From SYHX01 sp049317645 (GTDB taxonomy: Bacteria; Bacteroidota; Bacteroidia; UBA7662): a stretch of 43,165 nucleotides of DNA. Positions 16,188 to 25,316 of this stretch are shown here, piece by piece. A program made the translations under genes and the position numbers. The notes under the pieces are model-generated. The model was not told the origin of the DNA. It worked only from the letters and a program-made list of their open reading frames with translations, and did not search any database. Where the stretch lies: contig JBMOHV010000006.1 in assembly GCA_049317645.1 (NCBI GenBank), positions 1 through 43,165 of the forward strand, in the 5' to 3' direction. The stretch's first letter is position 1. Each line of letters starts with the position of its first letter.

Positions 16188-19100
16188 ATGAAGAGGTACC
16201 GGGAATACACCAAAGCCGATTGGACGGCTTTTCAGCAGGAAATCACCGAATTCTGGAAAGAAAACCAGATTTTTGAGCAAAGCCTGAAGGCGGACGAGCG
16301 TCCGGTCAAGGTCTTTTACGAGGGCCCCCCTTCGGCCAACGGGATTCCGGGCATCCACCACGTCATGGCCCGCACCATCAAGGATTACTTGGGACGGTAT
16401 TGGACCATGCAAGGGTACCGCGTCGAACGCAAAAGCGGATGGGATACCCACGGACTACCTGTTGAATTGCAGGTGGAGAAGAAATTGGGAATCCGCAGAG
16501 ATGATATCGGTGAGCGGATTTCCATCGAAGAATTCAACCGGCATTGCCGGGAAGACGTTTTGCAATACACCGGCAAGTGGGAAGAATTAACCCGCCTGAT
16601 GGGTTACTGGATCGATTTGGATCGGCCTTACGTCACCTACCACAACGAATACATCGAGTCGGTTTGGTTTTTGCTCCAAAAACTTTACCAAAAAGATTTG
16701 CTCTACAAGGGCTATACCATCCAGCCTTACAGCCCAGCGGCAGGGACGGGACTCAGTTCCCATGAATTAAATCAGCCGGGGACCTATCGTCAGGTCAAGG
16801 ACCTTTCGATGGTGGCCCAATTTCGGTTGACCGCCGATGCGACCCAAGCCTTGCTCCAAAATCTGCAGTTTAGCGACGGAGACCAAGGGCGGGCCCTATT
16901 CAACGGGTTGAATCTGCAGGTCTACGCCTTGGCCTGGACCACCACGCCATGGACCCTGCCTTCCAATACCGGTCTGGCGGTGGGCGCTGCCATTGATTAT
17001 GTTTTGGTGAGCGGTCCCAACACTTACACCTCCGAAGAGCAAGGGTTTTTGTTGGCTTTGGATCGACTGCAGGCCTATTCCGACAAGGATTCCTTGAAGG
17101 TTTGGGGCCAAATCAAGGGCTCGGCCTTGCAGGATTTGCGCTACGAGCCCTTGTTGCCCTATGCACGACCCCTTGAAGGGGATCCGTACCGGATGGTGGT
17201 GGGGGATTTTGTCAGCACCGAAGAGGGAACCGGTTTGGTTCATTTGGCCCCCAGCTTTGGAGCCGATGACTTCAAGGCGGGGCGTCAATACAACCTGGGG
17301 TCCCTGACCTTGGTGGACCGGGCCGGGCGTTTTAGCGAGGAGGTTCAGGATCCCGAGTTTCCGCTGGCCGGCTATCCGGTCAAGGAGGCCTTCCTCAACG
17401 ACGAAGAAAAAGCCCAGTGGTTGGCCGTTCAACAAAAGCAATTGGCGCCTTTGATCGCCGACCTGCGAAAATTATTGAGCGCGGATGATCTCATTGCCCT
17501 CAAACTCAAGCGGGCCGGTCAAGCCTTTCGCATCGAGAAATACGAGCACAGTTATCCGCATTGTTGGCGTACCGACAAGCCTATTTTGTATTATCCCTTG
17601 GATTCCTGGTTTGTGCGGACCACCGCCTTCAAAGACCGGATGATTGAACTGAACCGAACCATTCGCTGGAAACCCGAAAGCACGGGTACCGGGCGCTTTG
17701 GGCATTGGCTCGAAAACCTGGTGGATTGGAACCTGTCTCGTTCCCGTTTTTGGGGAACACCGCTGCCTTTGTGGCGTACCGAAGACGGGCTGGAGACGCG
17801 CTGCATTGGTTCCATGGCCGAACTCCAATCGGCGATGGAGGAAGCCCGTGCCGCAGGTTGGCCCAATCCCAACGAAATCAACGATTTGCACCGTCCCGAA
17901 GTGGATCGGATTGTCTTGGTTTCTCCGTCGGGTCGTCCGATGCACCGAGAGCCCGATTTGATTGATGTTTGGTTTGATTCGGGGGCCATGCCCTATGCGC
18001 AGAATCATTACCCATGGGGTTCAGGGACCGAAGCCATCGCAACGGGTTTGCCGCCTTCTTTTCCGGCCGACTTTATCGCGGAAGGGGTGGATCAGACCCG
18101 GGGTTGGTTCTTTACCCTGCATGCCTTGGCGGTGATGCTTTTTGATAGCGTGGCTTTTCGATCGGTGATCAGCAACGGGTTGGTTCTGGACAAGGACGGT
18201 AACAAAATGTCCAAGCGTTTGGCCAATACCATCGATCCCTATTTGATGCTCAACCGCTACGGGGCCGATGCTTTGCGTTGGTACATGGTGGTCAACGCAC
18301 CGCCCTGGGACAATCTCAAGTTTGACCCCAAAGGGGTGGAGGAGGTGCAGCGTAAATTTTTTGGAACCCTCTACAATACGTACCAGTTCTGGGCACTCTA
18401 TGCCAACCTGGATGGCTTTGATCCCCAAGCAGAGCCTCCGGCCCTGGAGGCGGATGCCGAAGGCCTTCACGAAATGGATCGCTGGATTTTGTCCCGCCTG
18501 CATTCCCTCATCCACGAGGCCGTTACGGCTTACGAAGAGATGGAGCCCACCCGGGCCGCTCGGGCTGTCCAGGAATTCACGGACGAGCATTTGAGCAATT
18601 GGTATGTTCGTTTGTGCCGTCGTCGTTTCTGGAAGGATGGCAAGAGCCGCGATAAGTGGAACGCCTTTGCGACCCTGCATCAATGCCTGCGGACCTTGTC
18701 CCAATTAATGGCGCCTTTGGCCCCCTTCTATGCAGATCGCCTGTACCGGGATTTGATGGGTGCAGGTACGGGCAATGCTCCTATGTCGGTCCATCTGGAC
18801 CGCATGCCTCAGGCCGATCGGAATAGGATGAACCTGGAGTTGGAACAACGAATGCAATGGGCCCAGCAGGTTTGTTCCTTGGCCTTGTCCCTTCGCAAAA
18901 AAGCCGGGATTCGGGTTCGTCAACCTCTGCAGCGTTTGGGCTTGGTTCCTCCGGCTGGTTTGGATACCGACAGCCTGGCAAGTATGCTGGACCTGATCCG
19001 CAACGAAGTAAATATCAAAGACATTGTATGGACGGGCACCGGTGATTTGCAAATCCAACGCAAATTGCGGCCTCAATTTAGGCGGCTCGGACCCCGTTAC

Positions 19101-19598
19101 CCAACGGTTATCCAAAAGTTGGGAGCGGCCCTGGAACAAATCAGCGCTCCGCAGGTCCAAGGGTTTCTGGACAAGGGTCTTTTGGAGCTTCGAGTAGATG
19201 ATGTAAATTGTGTTCTGGAAGTAGAGGACTTGGAAGTTATCACCTTGGATATTCCAGGCTGGCAGACGGCCTCCGAAGGAACGCTGACGGTAGCCCTGGA
19301 TACCTCCCTAAGTCCTGCCTTGGTCTTGGAGGGTACCGCTCGCGAATTGGTCAACCGTGTTCAAAAAATCCGCAAGGATCGCGGGTACGAATTGACCGAC
19401 CGCATTCACTTGATTTTGGAAGACCTTCCGGTGGTCAAAGACTTGGTGGCAGAGCACGGGGCTTCCATGGCCAACGAAGTCCTGGCCCTTCAAATCCATC
19501 AAGGTCTGCCATCCTCCAGGGAAGGGGCCGAGGTGCTCGACTTGGAGGGCCTCGTGATCCGGGTTTTTGTTGACAAAGTGGATAACAAACCTGCCTGA
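16188..19598 (+). CDS. ileS: isoleucine--tRNA ligase
   Basis: A 1,136-residue class I synthetase. Seen: the nucleotide-binding region PSANGIPGIHHVMART (HIGH-type), RKSGWDTHGLPVE, the editing domain (about residues 190-410) with TPWTLPSNTGLAVG and GADDF, WFDSGAMPYAQ, and KMSKR in NKMSKRLAN. The length and motif style match the long, eukaryote-like IleRS class common in Bacteroidota. I start at the ATG 16188; a TTG two codons earlier is possible. It charges tRNA-Ile and hydrolyses Val-tRNA-Ile. Within a long plus-strand gene run, 39 bp after the exporter. Confidence 0.97.
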   Translation: MKRYREYTKADWTAFQQEITEFWKENQIFEQSLKADERPVKVFYEGPPSANGIPGIHHVMARTIKDYLGRYWTMQGYRVERKSGWDTHGLPVELQVEKKLGIRRDDIGERISIEEFNRHCREDVLQYTGKWEELTRLMGYWIDLDRPYVTYHNEYIESVWFLLQKLYQKDLLYKGYTIQPYSPAAGTGLSSHELNQPGTYRQVKDLSMVAQFRLTADATQALLQNLQFSDGDQGRALFNGLNLQVYALAWTTTPWTLPSNTGLAVGAAIDYVLVSGPNTYTSEEQGFLLALDRLQAYSDKDSLKVWGQIKGSALQDLRYEPLLPYARPLEGDPYRMVVGDFVSTEEGTGLVHLAPSFGADDFKAGRQYNLGSLTLVDRAGRFSEEVQDPEFPLAGYPVKEAFLNDEEKAQWLAVQQKQLAPLIADLRKLLSADDLIALKLKRAGQAFRIEKYEHSYPHCWRTDKPILYYPLDSWFVRTTAFKDRMIELNRTIRWKPESTGTGRFGHWLENLVDWNLSRSRFWGTPLPLWRTEDGLETRCIGSMAELQSAMEEARAAGWPNPNEINDLHRPEVDRIVLVSPSGRPMHREPDLIDVWFDSGAMPYAQNHYPWGSGTEAIATGLPPSFPADFIAEGVDQTRGWFFTLHALAVMLFDSVAFRSVISNGLVLDKDGNKMSKRLANTIDPYLMLNRYGADALRWYMVVNAPPWDNLKFDPKGVEEVQRKFFGTLYNTYQFWALYANLDGFDPQAEPPALEADAEGLHEMDRWILSRLHSLIHEAVTAYEEMEPTRAARAVQEFTDEHLSNWYVRLCRRRFWKDGKSRDKWNAFATLHQCLRTLSQLMAPLAPFYADRLYRDLMGAGTGNAPMSVHLDRMPQADRNRMNLELEQRMQWAQQVCSLALSLRKKAGIRVRQPLQRLGLVPPAGLDTDSLASMLDLIRNEVNIKDIVWTGTGDLQIQRKLRPQFRRLGPRYPTVIQKLGAALEQISAPQVQGFLDKGLLELRVDDVNCVLEVEDLEVITLDIPGWQTASEGTLTVALDTSLSPALVLEGTARELVNRVQKIRKDRGYELTDRIHLILEDLPVVKDLVAEHGASMANEVLALQIHQGLPSSREGAEVLDLEGLVIRVFVDKVDNKPA

Positions 19599-19671
19599 AC
19601 CGTACGGCCAACCCCATTTGGCTTTTAATTTTCGAATCCATTCACAACGCTTGCATTTTACCCGCTCAACT

Positions 19672-20052
19672 ATGAACAGCTCCAACAAAAACCGTTACAG
19701 CGACGAAGAATTACAGGATTTTCGCAAAGTCATCAACGAAAAACTTGAAAAAGCCCGGGCCGAATTCCGGTATCACCAAGAACAGCTCATGCATACCAAC
19801 GAAAACGGAACCGATGATACGTCCAATTCGTATGTTACCCTCGAAGAAGGCTCCTTAACCCTCGAAAAAGAACAGCATTCGCAGCAGGCCGCCCGTCAGC
19901 GCAAATTCATCGATCACCTCGAAAACGCCTTGATTCGCATCGAGAACAAGACCTACGGGATTTGCCGTGAAACCGGCAAATTGATCCAGAAGGAGCGTTT
20001 GATGGCGGTGCCCCATGCCACCCTTTCGATGGAAGCCAAACTAAAGCAATAG
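19672..20052 (+). CDS. TraR/DksA-like zinc-finger-family protein (degenerate finger)
   Basis: A 126-residue protein with a coiled-coil N-terminal half and TYGICRETGKLIQKERLMAVPHAT at the C-terminus (quoted in parts: YGICRETGKLI, then KERLMAVPHAT). This is the DksA C4-finger position, but only Cys98 remains, so a zinc site as in DksA is unlikely. DksA binds the RNA polymerase secondary channel and modulates ppGpp-dependent transcription; a related role here is inferred. The ATG at 19672 is preferred to upstream non-ATG extensions because it follows a 73-bp gap after ileS. lspA follows after 1 bp. Confidence 0.82.
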   Translation: MNSSNKNRYSDEELQDFRKVINEKLEKARAEFRYHQEQLMHTNENGTDDTSNSYVTLEEGSLTLEKEQHSQQAARQRKFIDHLENALIRIENKTYGICRETGKLIQKERLMAVPHATLSMEAKLKQ

Positions 20053-20053
20053 G

Positions 20054-20620
20054 TTGAAGCCCAAAATCCTGGCGATCACGGTCGCTTTAGGTCTTTTGGT
20101 TTTGGACCAGGTGTCCAAACTTTGGATCCGAACCCACATGGCCCACGGCGAATCCATCGAGGTTCTCGGAAGGTATTTTCAGTTGTTTTTTATCGAAAAC
20201 AACGGGATGGCTTTTGGTTTGGAATGGGGGGGGCGTACCGGAAAATTATTGCTCACCTCCTTTCGACTTATCGCCGTGGTTGGTTTGGGTACTTATTTCT
20301 GGAATACGATTCACAAAGGTTTTACCCGAACCGGAGGAACCATCGCCTTGGCCTTGATTTGGGCCGGGGCCTGTGGCAATATCGTGGATTCTTTGTTTTA
20401 CGGCCGCTTGTTTGGCTACGAGGATTGGATGTATGGTCGGGTGGTTGATATGTTGTATTTCCCCCTTTTCCAAGGATTTTTGCCGGATTGGCTTCCGGTT
20501 TGGGGAGGGGATTATTTTGTTTTTTTCAGACCGGTCTTTAATCTGGCGGATACTGGAATCTCGGTTGGGGTGGGTATGAGCTTGTTCTTTTACAAGCGAA
20601 TCTTTGTCGAAATCCCCTAA
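20054..20620 (+). CDS. lspA: lipoprotein signal peptidase (signal peptidase II)
   Basis: A 188-residue inner-membrane aspartyl protease that cleaves prolipoproteins before the lipidated Cys. Four hydrophobic segments; LLVLDQVSKLWI opens the protein, and the two catalytic aspartates are Asp112 in GNIVDSLFYGR and Asp166 in FNLADTGIS. The start is a TTG (20054), one base after the previous stop; it gives the normal family N-terminus and no in-frame ATG is nearer. Several lipoproteins in this window would be its substrates. Confidence 0.93.
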   Translation: MKPKILAITVALGLLVLDQVSKLWIRTHMAHGESIEVLGRYFQLFFIENNGMAFGLEWGGRTGKLLLTSFRLIAVVGLGTYFWNTIHKGFTRTGGTIALALIWAGACGNIVDSLFYGRLFGYEDWMYGRVVDMLYFPLFQGFLPDWLPVWGGDYFVFFRPVFNLADTGISVGVGMSLFFYKRIFVEIP

Positions 20621-20678
20621 TTTTGGCTGTACCGGCCTGAACCCAAAACCGGAACCCATGCCAACTCTTGAATATAGA

Positions 20679-22079
20679 ATGCCATGCATCAAACGCTATG
20701 CCATGTTGGCGGCACTTTCCTTGTCTTTGCTGGGCCTCTTCGCTTGCCAATCGCCCCGCAAATGGACGGCCAAGGGCGACGAAATGGCTGCCGCAGGTTT
20801 GTACGAAGAGGCCTCCCTTCAATACATGCGGGCATTGCGCGCCAAGCCCACCTTGATTGAGGCCCGAACCGGCCTCAAGCGTTCGGGTCAGCAGCACCTC
20901 GATGCTTTGTTGCTCAAGTTTGACCGATTGCACCGGGAGCGACAATTAACGGATGCGGTTTTTGCCTTTGTCAAGGCCGAGAGGTTTTACCGTGACTTGG
21001 AGGCTCTGCGCGTTGACCTGGATTTTCCGGCCCGTTACCGTGCAGACTACGAGTCCGACAAGGCAACCTACCTGGAAGGGGCCTACAACCAAGCGGCCCG
21101 TCTGATGGACCAAGGTCAGTTCACCGAAGCCCAGGCCGTCTTGGCCGATATGAAGCGGGTCGATCCCAATTACCGGGATGCGGCTCAAATGGAGCGGGTG
21201 GCCCGTGCGATTCCGGTCTACGAAGATGGCATGGCGATGTTTGACCGTCAGCGTTTTCGGGCGGCCCACCAGCGCTTCAAAGACGCCGAAGCAATTCTGC
21301 CCGGTTTCAGGAACTTGGACTCCATGATGATTGTCTGCGAGAGTCGTTTGATGATGAAGCTGGCCATCCTGCCCTTTGATGGGAGCACCGGATTTGCCTT
21401 CATGCTAACACCGCATACCTTCTTGCGATCGGCCCTTACGATGGAACGCAATCGTTTCATTCAGCTGGTCGACGAGGTCGCTATTAACAATGCTTTGCAG
21501 CAGCAGGCCAACCTGCTTTTTGGCGGCAACAAGGTCATCCTGGAAACCGCTCGCTCCCTGGGCGCCAATGCTGTTATAGGTGGCAAAGTCCTTGAACTTC
21601 AAATCATTCCACCGGACTTGCGTTCGGAGATCCGCAGGGGTTGGGAAGGGTATTCGGTGGAGGTGGTGAACCCGACCAACCAACAAAAACAAACCGAAAC
21701 CCGTTACAAGAAAGTTGAATACACCGAGTGGACCGGTCGCAGTGTGATTCGCATGAAGGTTCAGTGCCAAATGGTCAATGCCTCGAACGAGGAGGTTTAT
21801 TTTTCGGATATCTTTCAGGTGGAGACGGGTGACGAGCTACGCTATGTGACCTACGATGGGGACAAGAGCCGACTCTATGCCGGGGTGTGGGCGGATCGCA
21901 ACCGCGTTGATCCCTCCGACAAGGTTTTCACCGAACGCCAAGAGCGCCGCGATATGGAGCGGCTTTTGAACGGCCGTCGCGAATTTTCACCGGTGTCGGG
22001 CATGATGGGTGAATTGCAAACGGCCATGTCGGTGCGTCTGCGCGATGCGGTGCTTTTTGCCGAAAAGAACCGCCCCTAG
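20679..22079 (+). CDS. TPR-like/CsgG-like outer-envelope lipoprotein
   Basis: About 466 residues from the ATG at 20679 (20658 is an alternative, adding seven). A signal peptide ends in the lipobox LFAC. The first half is helical with TPR-like periodicity (GLYEEASLQYMRALRAKP; MDQGQFTEAQAVLADMKRVDP). The second half opens with KLAILPFDG and continues FIQLVDEVAINNALQQQ and ARSLGANAVIGGKVLEL, which resembles the nucleotide-free CsgG/LpoB alpha-beta fold found in secretion and cell-wall regulator lipoproteins. The exact family is not recognised; 'CsgG-like' is by pattern only. It follows lspA and is convergent with the next gene. Confidence 0.68.
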   Translation: MPCIKRYAMLAALSLSLLGLFACQSPRKWTAKGDEMAAAGLYEEASLQYMRALRAKPTLIEARTGLKRSGQQHLDALLLKFDRLHRERQLTDAVFAFVKAERFYRDLEALRVDLDFPARYRADYESDKATYLEGAYNQAARLMDQGQFTEAQAVLADMKRVDPNYRDAAQMERVARAIPVYEDGMAMFDRQRFRAAHQRFKDAEAILPGFRNLDSMMIVCESRLMMKLAILPFDGSTGFAFMLTPHTFLRSALTMERNRFIQLVDEVAINNALQQQANLLFGGNKVILETARSLGANAVIGGKVLELQIIPPDLRSEIRRGWEGYSVEVVNPTNQQKQTETRYKKVEYTEWTGRSVIRMKVQCQMVNASNEEVYFSDIFQVETGDELRYVTYDGDKSRLYAGVWADRNRVDPSDKVFTERQERRDMERLLNGRREFSPVSGMMGELQTAMSVRLRDAVLFAEKNRP

Positions 22080-22082
22080 CCA

Positions 22083-22097
22083 GTTCGTCTAGCGAAC
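22083..22097. other. inverted repeat between convergent genes
   Basis: GTTCG - TCTAG - CGAAC, a perfect 5-bp stem sitting between the lipoprotein stop (22079) and the stop of the convergent secreted protein, whose stop codon falls in the loop. There is no T-run on either side, so it is at best a weak two-way terminator. Confidence 0.3.
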
Positions 22098-24602
22098 CAA
22101 GTGCAGGAGGCCGGAACGTTGGCCTTTTTGACGGGAGGCCTCCGTGTATTCCAGATGATAAACGTAGGTGCCCGCGGGCAATGGCTGACCCTTGTGGGTG
22201 CCATCCCATCCAAAGTTCAAATCCTCGGATTCAAAAACCACTTGACCGTACCGATCGTAAACCCGAACCCATACCTGGGCAATGTTATAGAAAGTCATCC
22301 CAAAAGTCCGGTTAACGGGGTTGTTGGGATCATCCGGAGCAAAGGCATTGGGCAGATACAAAAAAGCGTTGCATTCATCGTGGACCCTGACCCGAAGCAA
22401 GGCCGTATCGCTGCAGCCGTCGGGGCCTGTAACAATATACCGTATTTCGTAATCACGTCTGATGTTCGGGGCAAAGAGGTTACCAGTAACTCCATCGCCT
22501 ACATAGCGACCTCCCGCCGGTTGACCCAGTTCCAACCGTACCGGTCCGTCATCCAAACAATGTTCGACGGGTCCGGGCAGGAGGGCATCCGGAACCTCCA
22601 AGATTCGAAGCTGCAGTTCCAGCAAGGAATCACAACCCCCGGGACCGGGGATCAATCGCGTATAAGTGCCTGAATTGGAATAGGTTTGGCCGCGCCATCG
22701 GTAAGGGCCGCAATGCCTCACTTCTTCGCTGGCGGTATAACTACTCCCGATGGTCAATTGGAGGCGTACGATGCTGTCGCAGCCTTGGACGCTGAGGAGG
22801 GTATCGGCGTAGTTGCCCGATTGCCGCAGCCAACGACCGTCAAAATAAAAACTATCGCAGACGCTGCGTTGCAGGCTTTGGTTGTAGAGGGGGTGGACGG
22901 TGAGTTGGAGAACAGAGAGGCTGTCGCAGCCCCAACGATTGCGCAGGCTGTCGGTATAGGTTCCCGAAACAGTTATGTTACGGCCATTGATTCGAAACGA
23001 ACCGCAAGCCCGAACGGGTAGCGGCACCAGGTTGAACGTGTCCTTGGGGTAAACGGTCAGGAAAAGGGTGACCGTTGAATCACAGAGGGTGGTGGAACTG
23101 TAGGTTACCAGGTAAATGCCGGTGCTATCAAATCGGCGATTTCCCAAAAAGCGTGCCTGTCCCTGGCAGAGGGTATCGTAGATATCCCGGTTGGCACTCA
23201 GGCCGTAATCCGAAAAGTAGGCGTACCGGATGGCGTTGGCGGATTGGGCATCCAGGTCCGATGAGCCGGCAATGAGCCCGGCATGAAAGGTATAAACGCT
23301 GTTCTGCAGGGTGACGGTTCCGCTGGACGGAACCAAGGGGCCGATATTCTTGCGGGCCACCCACCATTGGCTTCCCGGCAGGGGAGCAAAATCAGAAGCA
23401 TTGAGGACAGTGGATAGACCGTTCACGGTGAACAACCCTTGGCCCCCGTTTTGAACAACGGCCAGCAGGTAGAGGGAATCGCCGGGGTTTCGATAAAATC
23501 GAGCTTGTCGAGAACCGGTGCATTGGATACGCGGCAGCAGAGCTCCGCCCACTTCACAGCCCATTCCCGTAACATGAAATACATAAACCGGTTTGTTGGT
23601 CTGGATAATTTCGGAAGGGTTGTTGACCGTCAGGGGATAGGTCTCCCCGGCCGATGTGAAGGTGTACAAAGCCAAACCGTTGATCCGTAGGACAGTACCG
23701 GTATCCGTGGACGTCACATAGTAGCGGTCCGGCAGGGCATTGCTGCCTCCTTGGTTGCTAAGGATTCCTTTGCCAACAATGTATTCGGTGCCGACCGACT
23801 GTACGGGTACCAACTGATCCCCCACCATATCGCGGCAAGACCCGTACTGAACCAGGTCTTGGACGGCATCGTCTGAATAGGTCACCGCAATGGGCTTGTT
23901 GCTATTAATGAGCGACCCGCTGACTTTGTTAAGACCGCCCGTGCCCACTGCAACCCCCGAATAAGTTTGACCCCGCATCAGCATACGCTGAAAGGATACG
24001 TTTGCATTGTGCCCAACGATATCAGAGCGGGGGCTTACCGTAACGAGGGTGCTGTCCTGGGTGGCGACGATATCAAAACGACTGCGCGCTGCGGGAACCA
24101 GGGAGGCATCGTTGACCCAAGCCGCCAACGAGGCTTGGCCTCCCACAAAAAACCGCAGGCCCAAGGCCGTCTTGCCTTTGAGGGTAAAGGAGGCCGCGTT
24201 CTGGGGGGAACGGATTTCGTAGAGAACACCTACGGGCTGGGTGGAACGTATGCGCAGTCCCAAATTGAGAATCGCGTTGGCCGGTTGGTTTTCCAATTGG
24301 GCCAGGCGCGCTGTGAGGTCATGGACGAGGACGCTGTTGGGGGCAACGGTCAAGTTGATGGGGGCGAATCCAACGGGGTTGGCCGGTTGATCCACGGTGA
24401 TTTGGGCGCCCGAGGGTCCGGCCGATAGATGCAATGAAACGGGAACCTCTCCCAATCCGGCGCTGGCCTCCGGGGCCGCAAACCAAAACAAGGTATCGGT
24501 CTGGGCCAAGGCCGCGGGAACGGTCAGCAGGGTCCAACAAAAAACCACCCAGAGGGGCCTGAACATGCGATGATTGCTCAGGCGATGATTGAAAACAAGC
24601 AT
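22089..24602 (-). CDS. type IX secreted IgGFc-binding-like protein with gliding-motility C-terminal domain
   Basis: An 837-residue exported protein. A signal peptide ends at PAALAQ (residues 1-34; a later ATG at residue 13 is also a good start). Residues about 150-460 resemble the IgGFc-binding N-terminal domain (FFVGGQASLAAWV, GDQLVPVQSVGTEYIVG). Then come four repeats of about 40 residues (477-517, 531-569, 580-618, 629-667), three with the form Cys...SGTY...GCDS...LQLTV. Residues 747-837 (LPNAFAPDDPNNPVN... GWDGTHKGQPLPAGTYVY) are the CHU_C type B sorting domain that directs export by the type IX system. Likely a cell-surface or released adhesin-like protein. Preceded by the redoxin gene 18 bp upstream. 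Confidence 0.85.
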   Translation of the reverse strand: MLVFNHRLSNHRMFRPLWVVFCWTLLTVPAALAQTDTLFWFAAPEASAGLGEVPVSLHLSAGPSGAQITVDQPANPVGFAPINLTVAPNSVLVHDLTARLAQLENQPANAILNLGLRIRSTQPVGVLYEIRSPQNAASFTLKGKTALGLRFFVGGQASLAAWVNDASLVPAARSRFDIVATQDSTLVTVSPRSDIVGHNANVSFQRMLMRGQTYSGVAVGTGGLNKVSGSLINSNKPIAVTYSDDAVQDLVQYGSCRDMVGDQLVPVQSVGTEYIVGKGILSNQGGSNALPDRYYVTSTDTGTVLRINGLALYTFTSAGETYPLTVNNPSEIIQTNKPVYVFHVTGMGCEVGGALLPRIQCTGSRQARFYRNPGDSLYLLAVVQNGGQGLFTVNGLSTVLNASDFAPLPGSQWWVARKNIGPLVPSSGTVTLQNSVYTFHAGLIAGSSDLDAQSANAIRYAYFSDYGLSANRDIYDTLCQGQARFLGNRRFDSTGIYLVTYSSTTLCDSTVTLFLTVYPKDTFNLVPLPVRACGSFRINGRNITVSGTYTDSLRNRWGCDSLSVLQLTVHPLYNQSLQRSVCDSFYFDGRWLRQSGNYADTLLSVQGCDSIVRLQLTIGSSYTASEEVRHCGPYRWRGQTYSNSGTYTRLIPGPGGCDSLLELQLRILEVPDALLPGPVEHCLDDGPVRLELGQPAGGRYVGDGVTGNLFAPNIRRDYEIRYIVTGPDGCSDTALLRVRVHDECNAFLYLPNAFAPDDPNNPVNRTFGMTFYNIAQVWVRVYDRYGQVVFESEDLNFGWDGTHKGQPLPAGTYVYHLEYTEASRQKGQRSGLLHLVR

Positions 24603-24620
24603 TCGGTTGGGATGTGGGTG

Positions 24621-25304
24621 TTAGGGGCGTTGTGTGACAGGGTAGGGGCAGCCATGGGTTCGAGTTGCCGGGATGCGAACATAGGAACTTTGGCTCAAAT
24701 CCCGCAAGGCTTCGACGAGGTCCTGTCGGATTCCGATCGCAGGTCCCTCGGGGTCCTGGTCAACGGCCCCTACATAGCGAACGGACCACGTATCTCGTTG
24801 GATTTTGCGTACCCATGACAACGGCTTCTTCGCTTGTTCACGGTCTTTTTGGAGGACGACCAGGGTGGGCAAACGAGCGATGCGATAAGCCCCCATGCTT
24901 TGACCTAGCAAATCCCGGTAAACCTTGGCGCCGGCGTAGGGGCTCATGCTGGAGTCCAAAGCATGGGGGTAGATCCACAGGATTTCGCCGTTGAGTTCCG
25001 CTATTTTTTCTTTTAAACCCACTATTCTGGGCAGGTAGAGGTGATAGGCAGGGCATGCGATATCGCCAAAAACCAGCAACAAGATCTTCTGGTTTTGGGG
25101 ATGCCGCCACGAATTTCTGCGACGCTGTGGTCCGCGGAGGGATTGTAGGTGCAGGCCTGGCGCGCGTTCACCCCAACGCAGAGGGGCTTTTTCGGGGGCC
25201 TGCGCTGTGGAGGTCCTCCCCAAAGCCCCCCCCACCAACCACAGGACCCAGACCCCAAGGAGGATGGCGAGTTGTTGGAGTCGAAGTTTAGAAAAGTGGG
25301 GCAC
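24621..25304 (-). CDS. redoxin (thioredoxin-like fold) protein, exported
   Basis: A 227-residue protein with an N-terminal hydrophobic export or anchor segment (QLAILLGVWVLWLVGGALG) followed by a thioredoxin-fold domain. Recognisable: LLLVFGDIACPAYHLYLPRI (single active-site Cys, C-P rather than CxxC), RIARLPTLVVLQ with the cis-Pro, VRYVGAVDQDPEG, and a C-terminal THGCPYPV; such a tail is usual for periplasmic redoxin-domain proteins of this type. Peroxidase or disulfide-handling role in the envelope is inferred. The start is GTG at 25304; the divergent DtxR-like gene begins 12 bp away. Confidence 0.72.
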   Translation of the reverse strand: MPHFSKLRLQQLAILLGVWVLWLVGGALGRTSTAQAPEKAPLRWGERAPGLHLQSLRGPQRRRNSWRHPQNQKILLLVFGDIACPAYHLYLPRIVGLKEKIAELNGEILWIYPHALDSSMSPYAGAKVYRDLLGQSMGAYRIARLPTLVVLQKDREQAKKPLSWVRKIQRDTWSVRYVGAVDQDPEGPAIGIRQDLVEALRDLSQSSYVRIPATRTHGCPYPVTQRP

Positions 25305-25316
25305 GGTCGGTCTGCA

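Noticed and set aside
19636..19650. T-arm-like TTCGAATCC suggesting a tRNA in the ileS-dksA gap
   Set aside because: The gap is 73 bp and there is no matching acceptor stem, anticodon arm or T-stem pairing.
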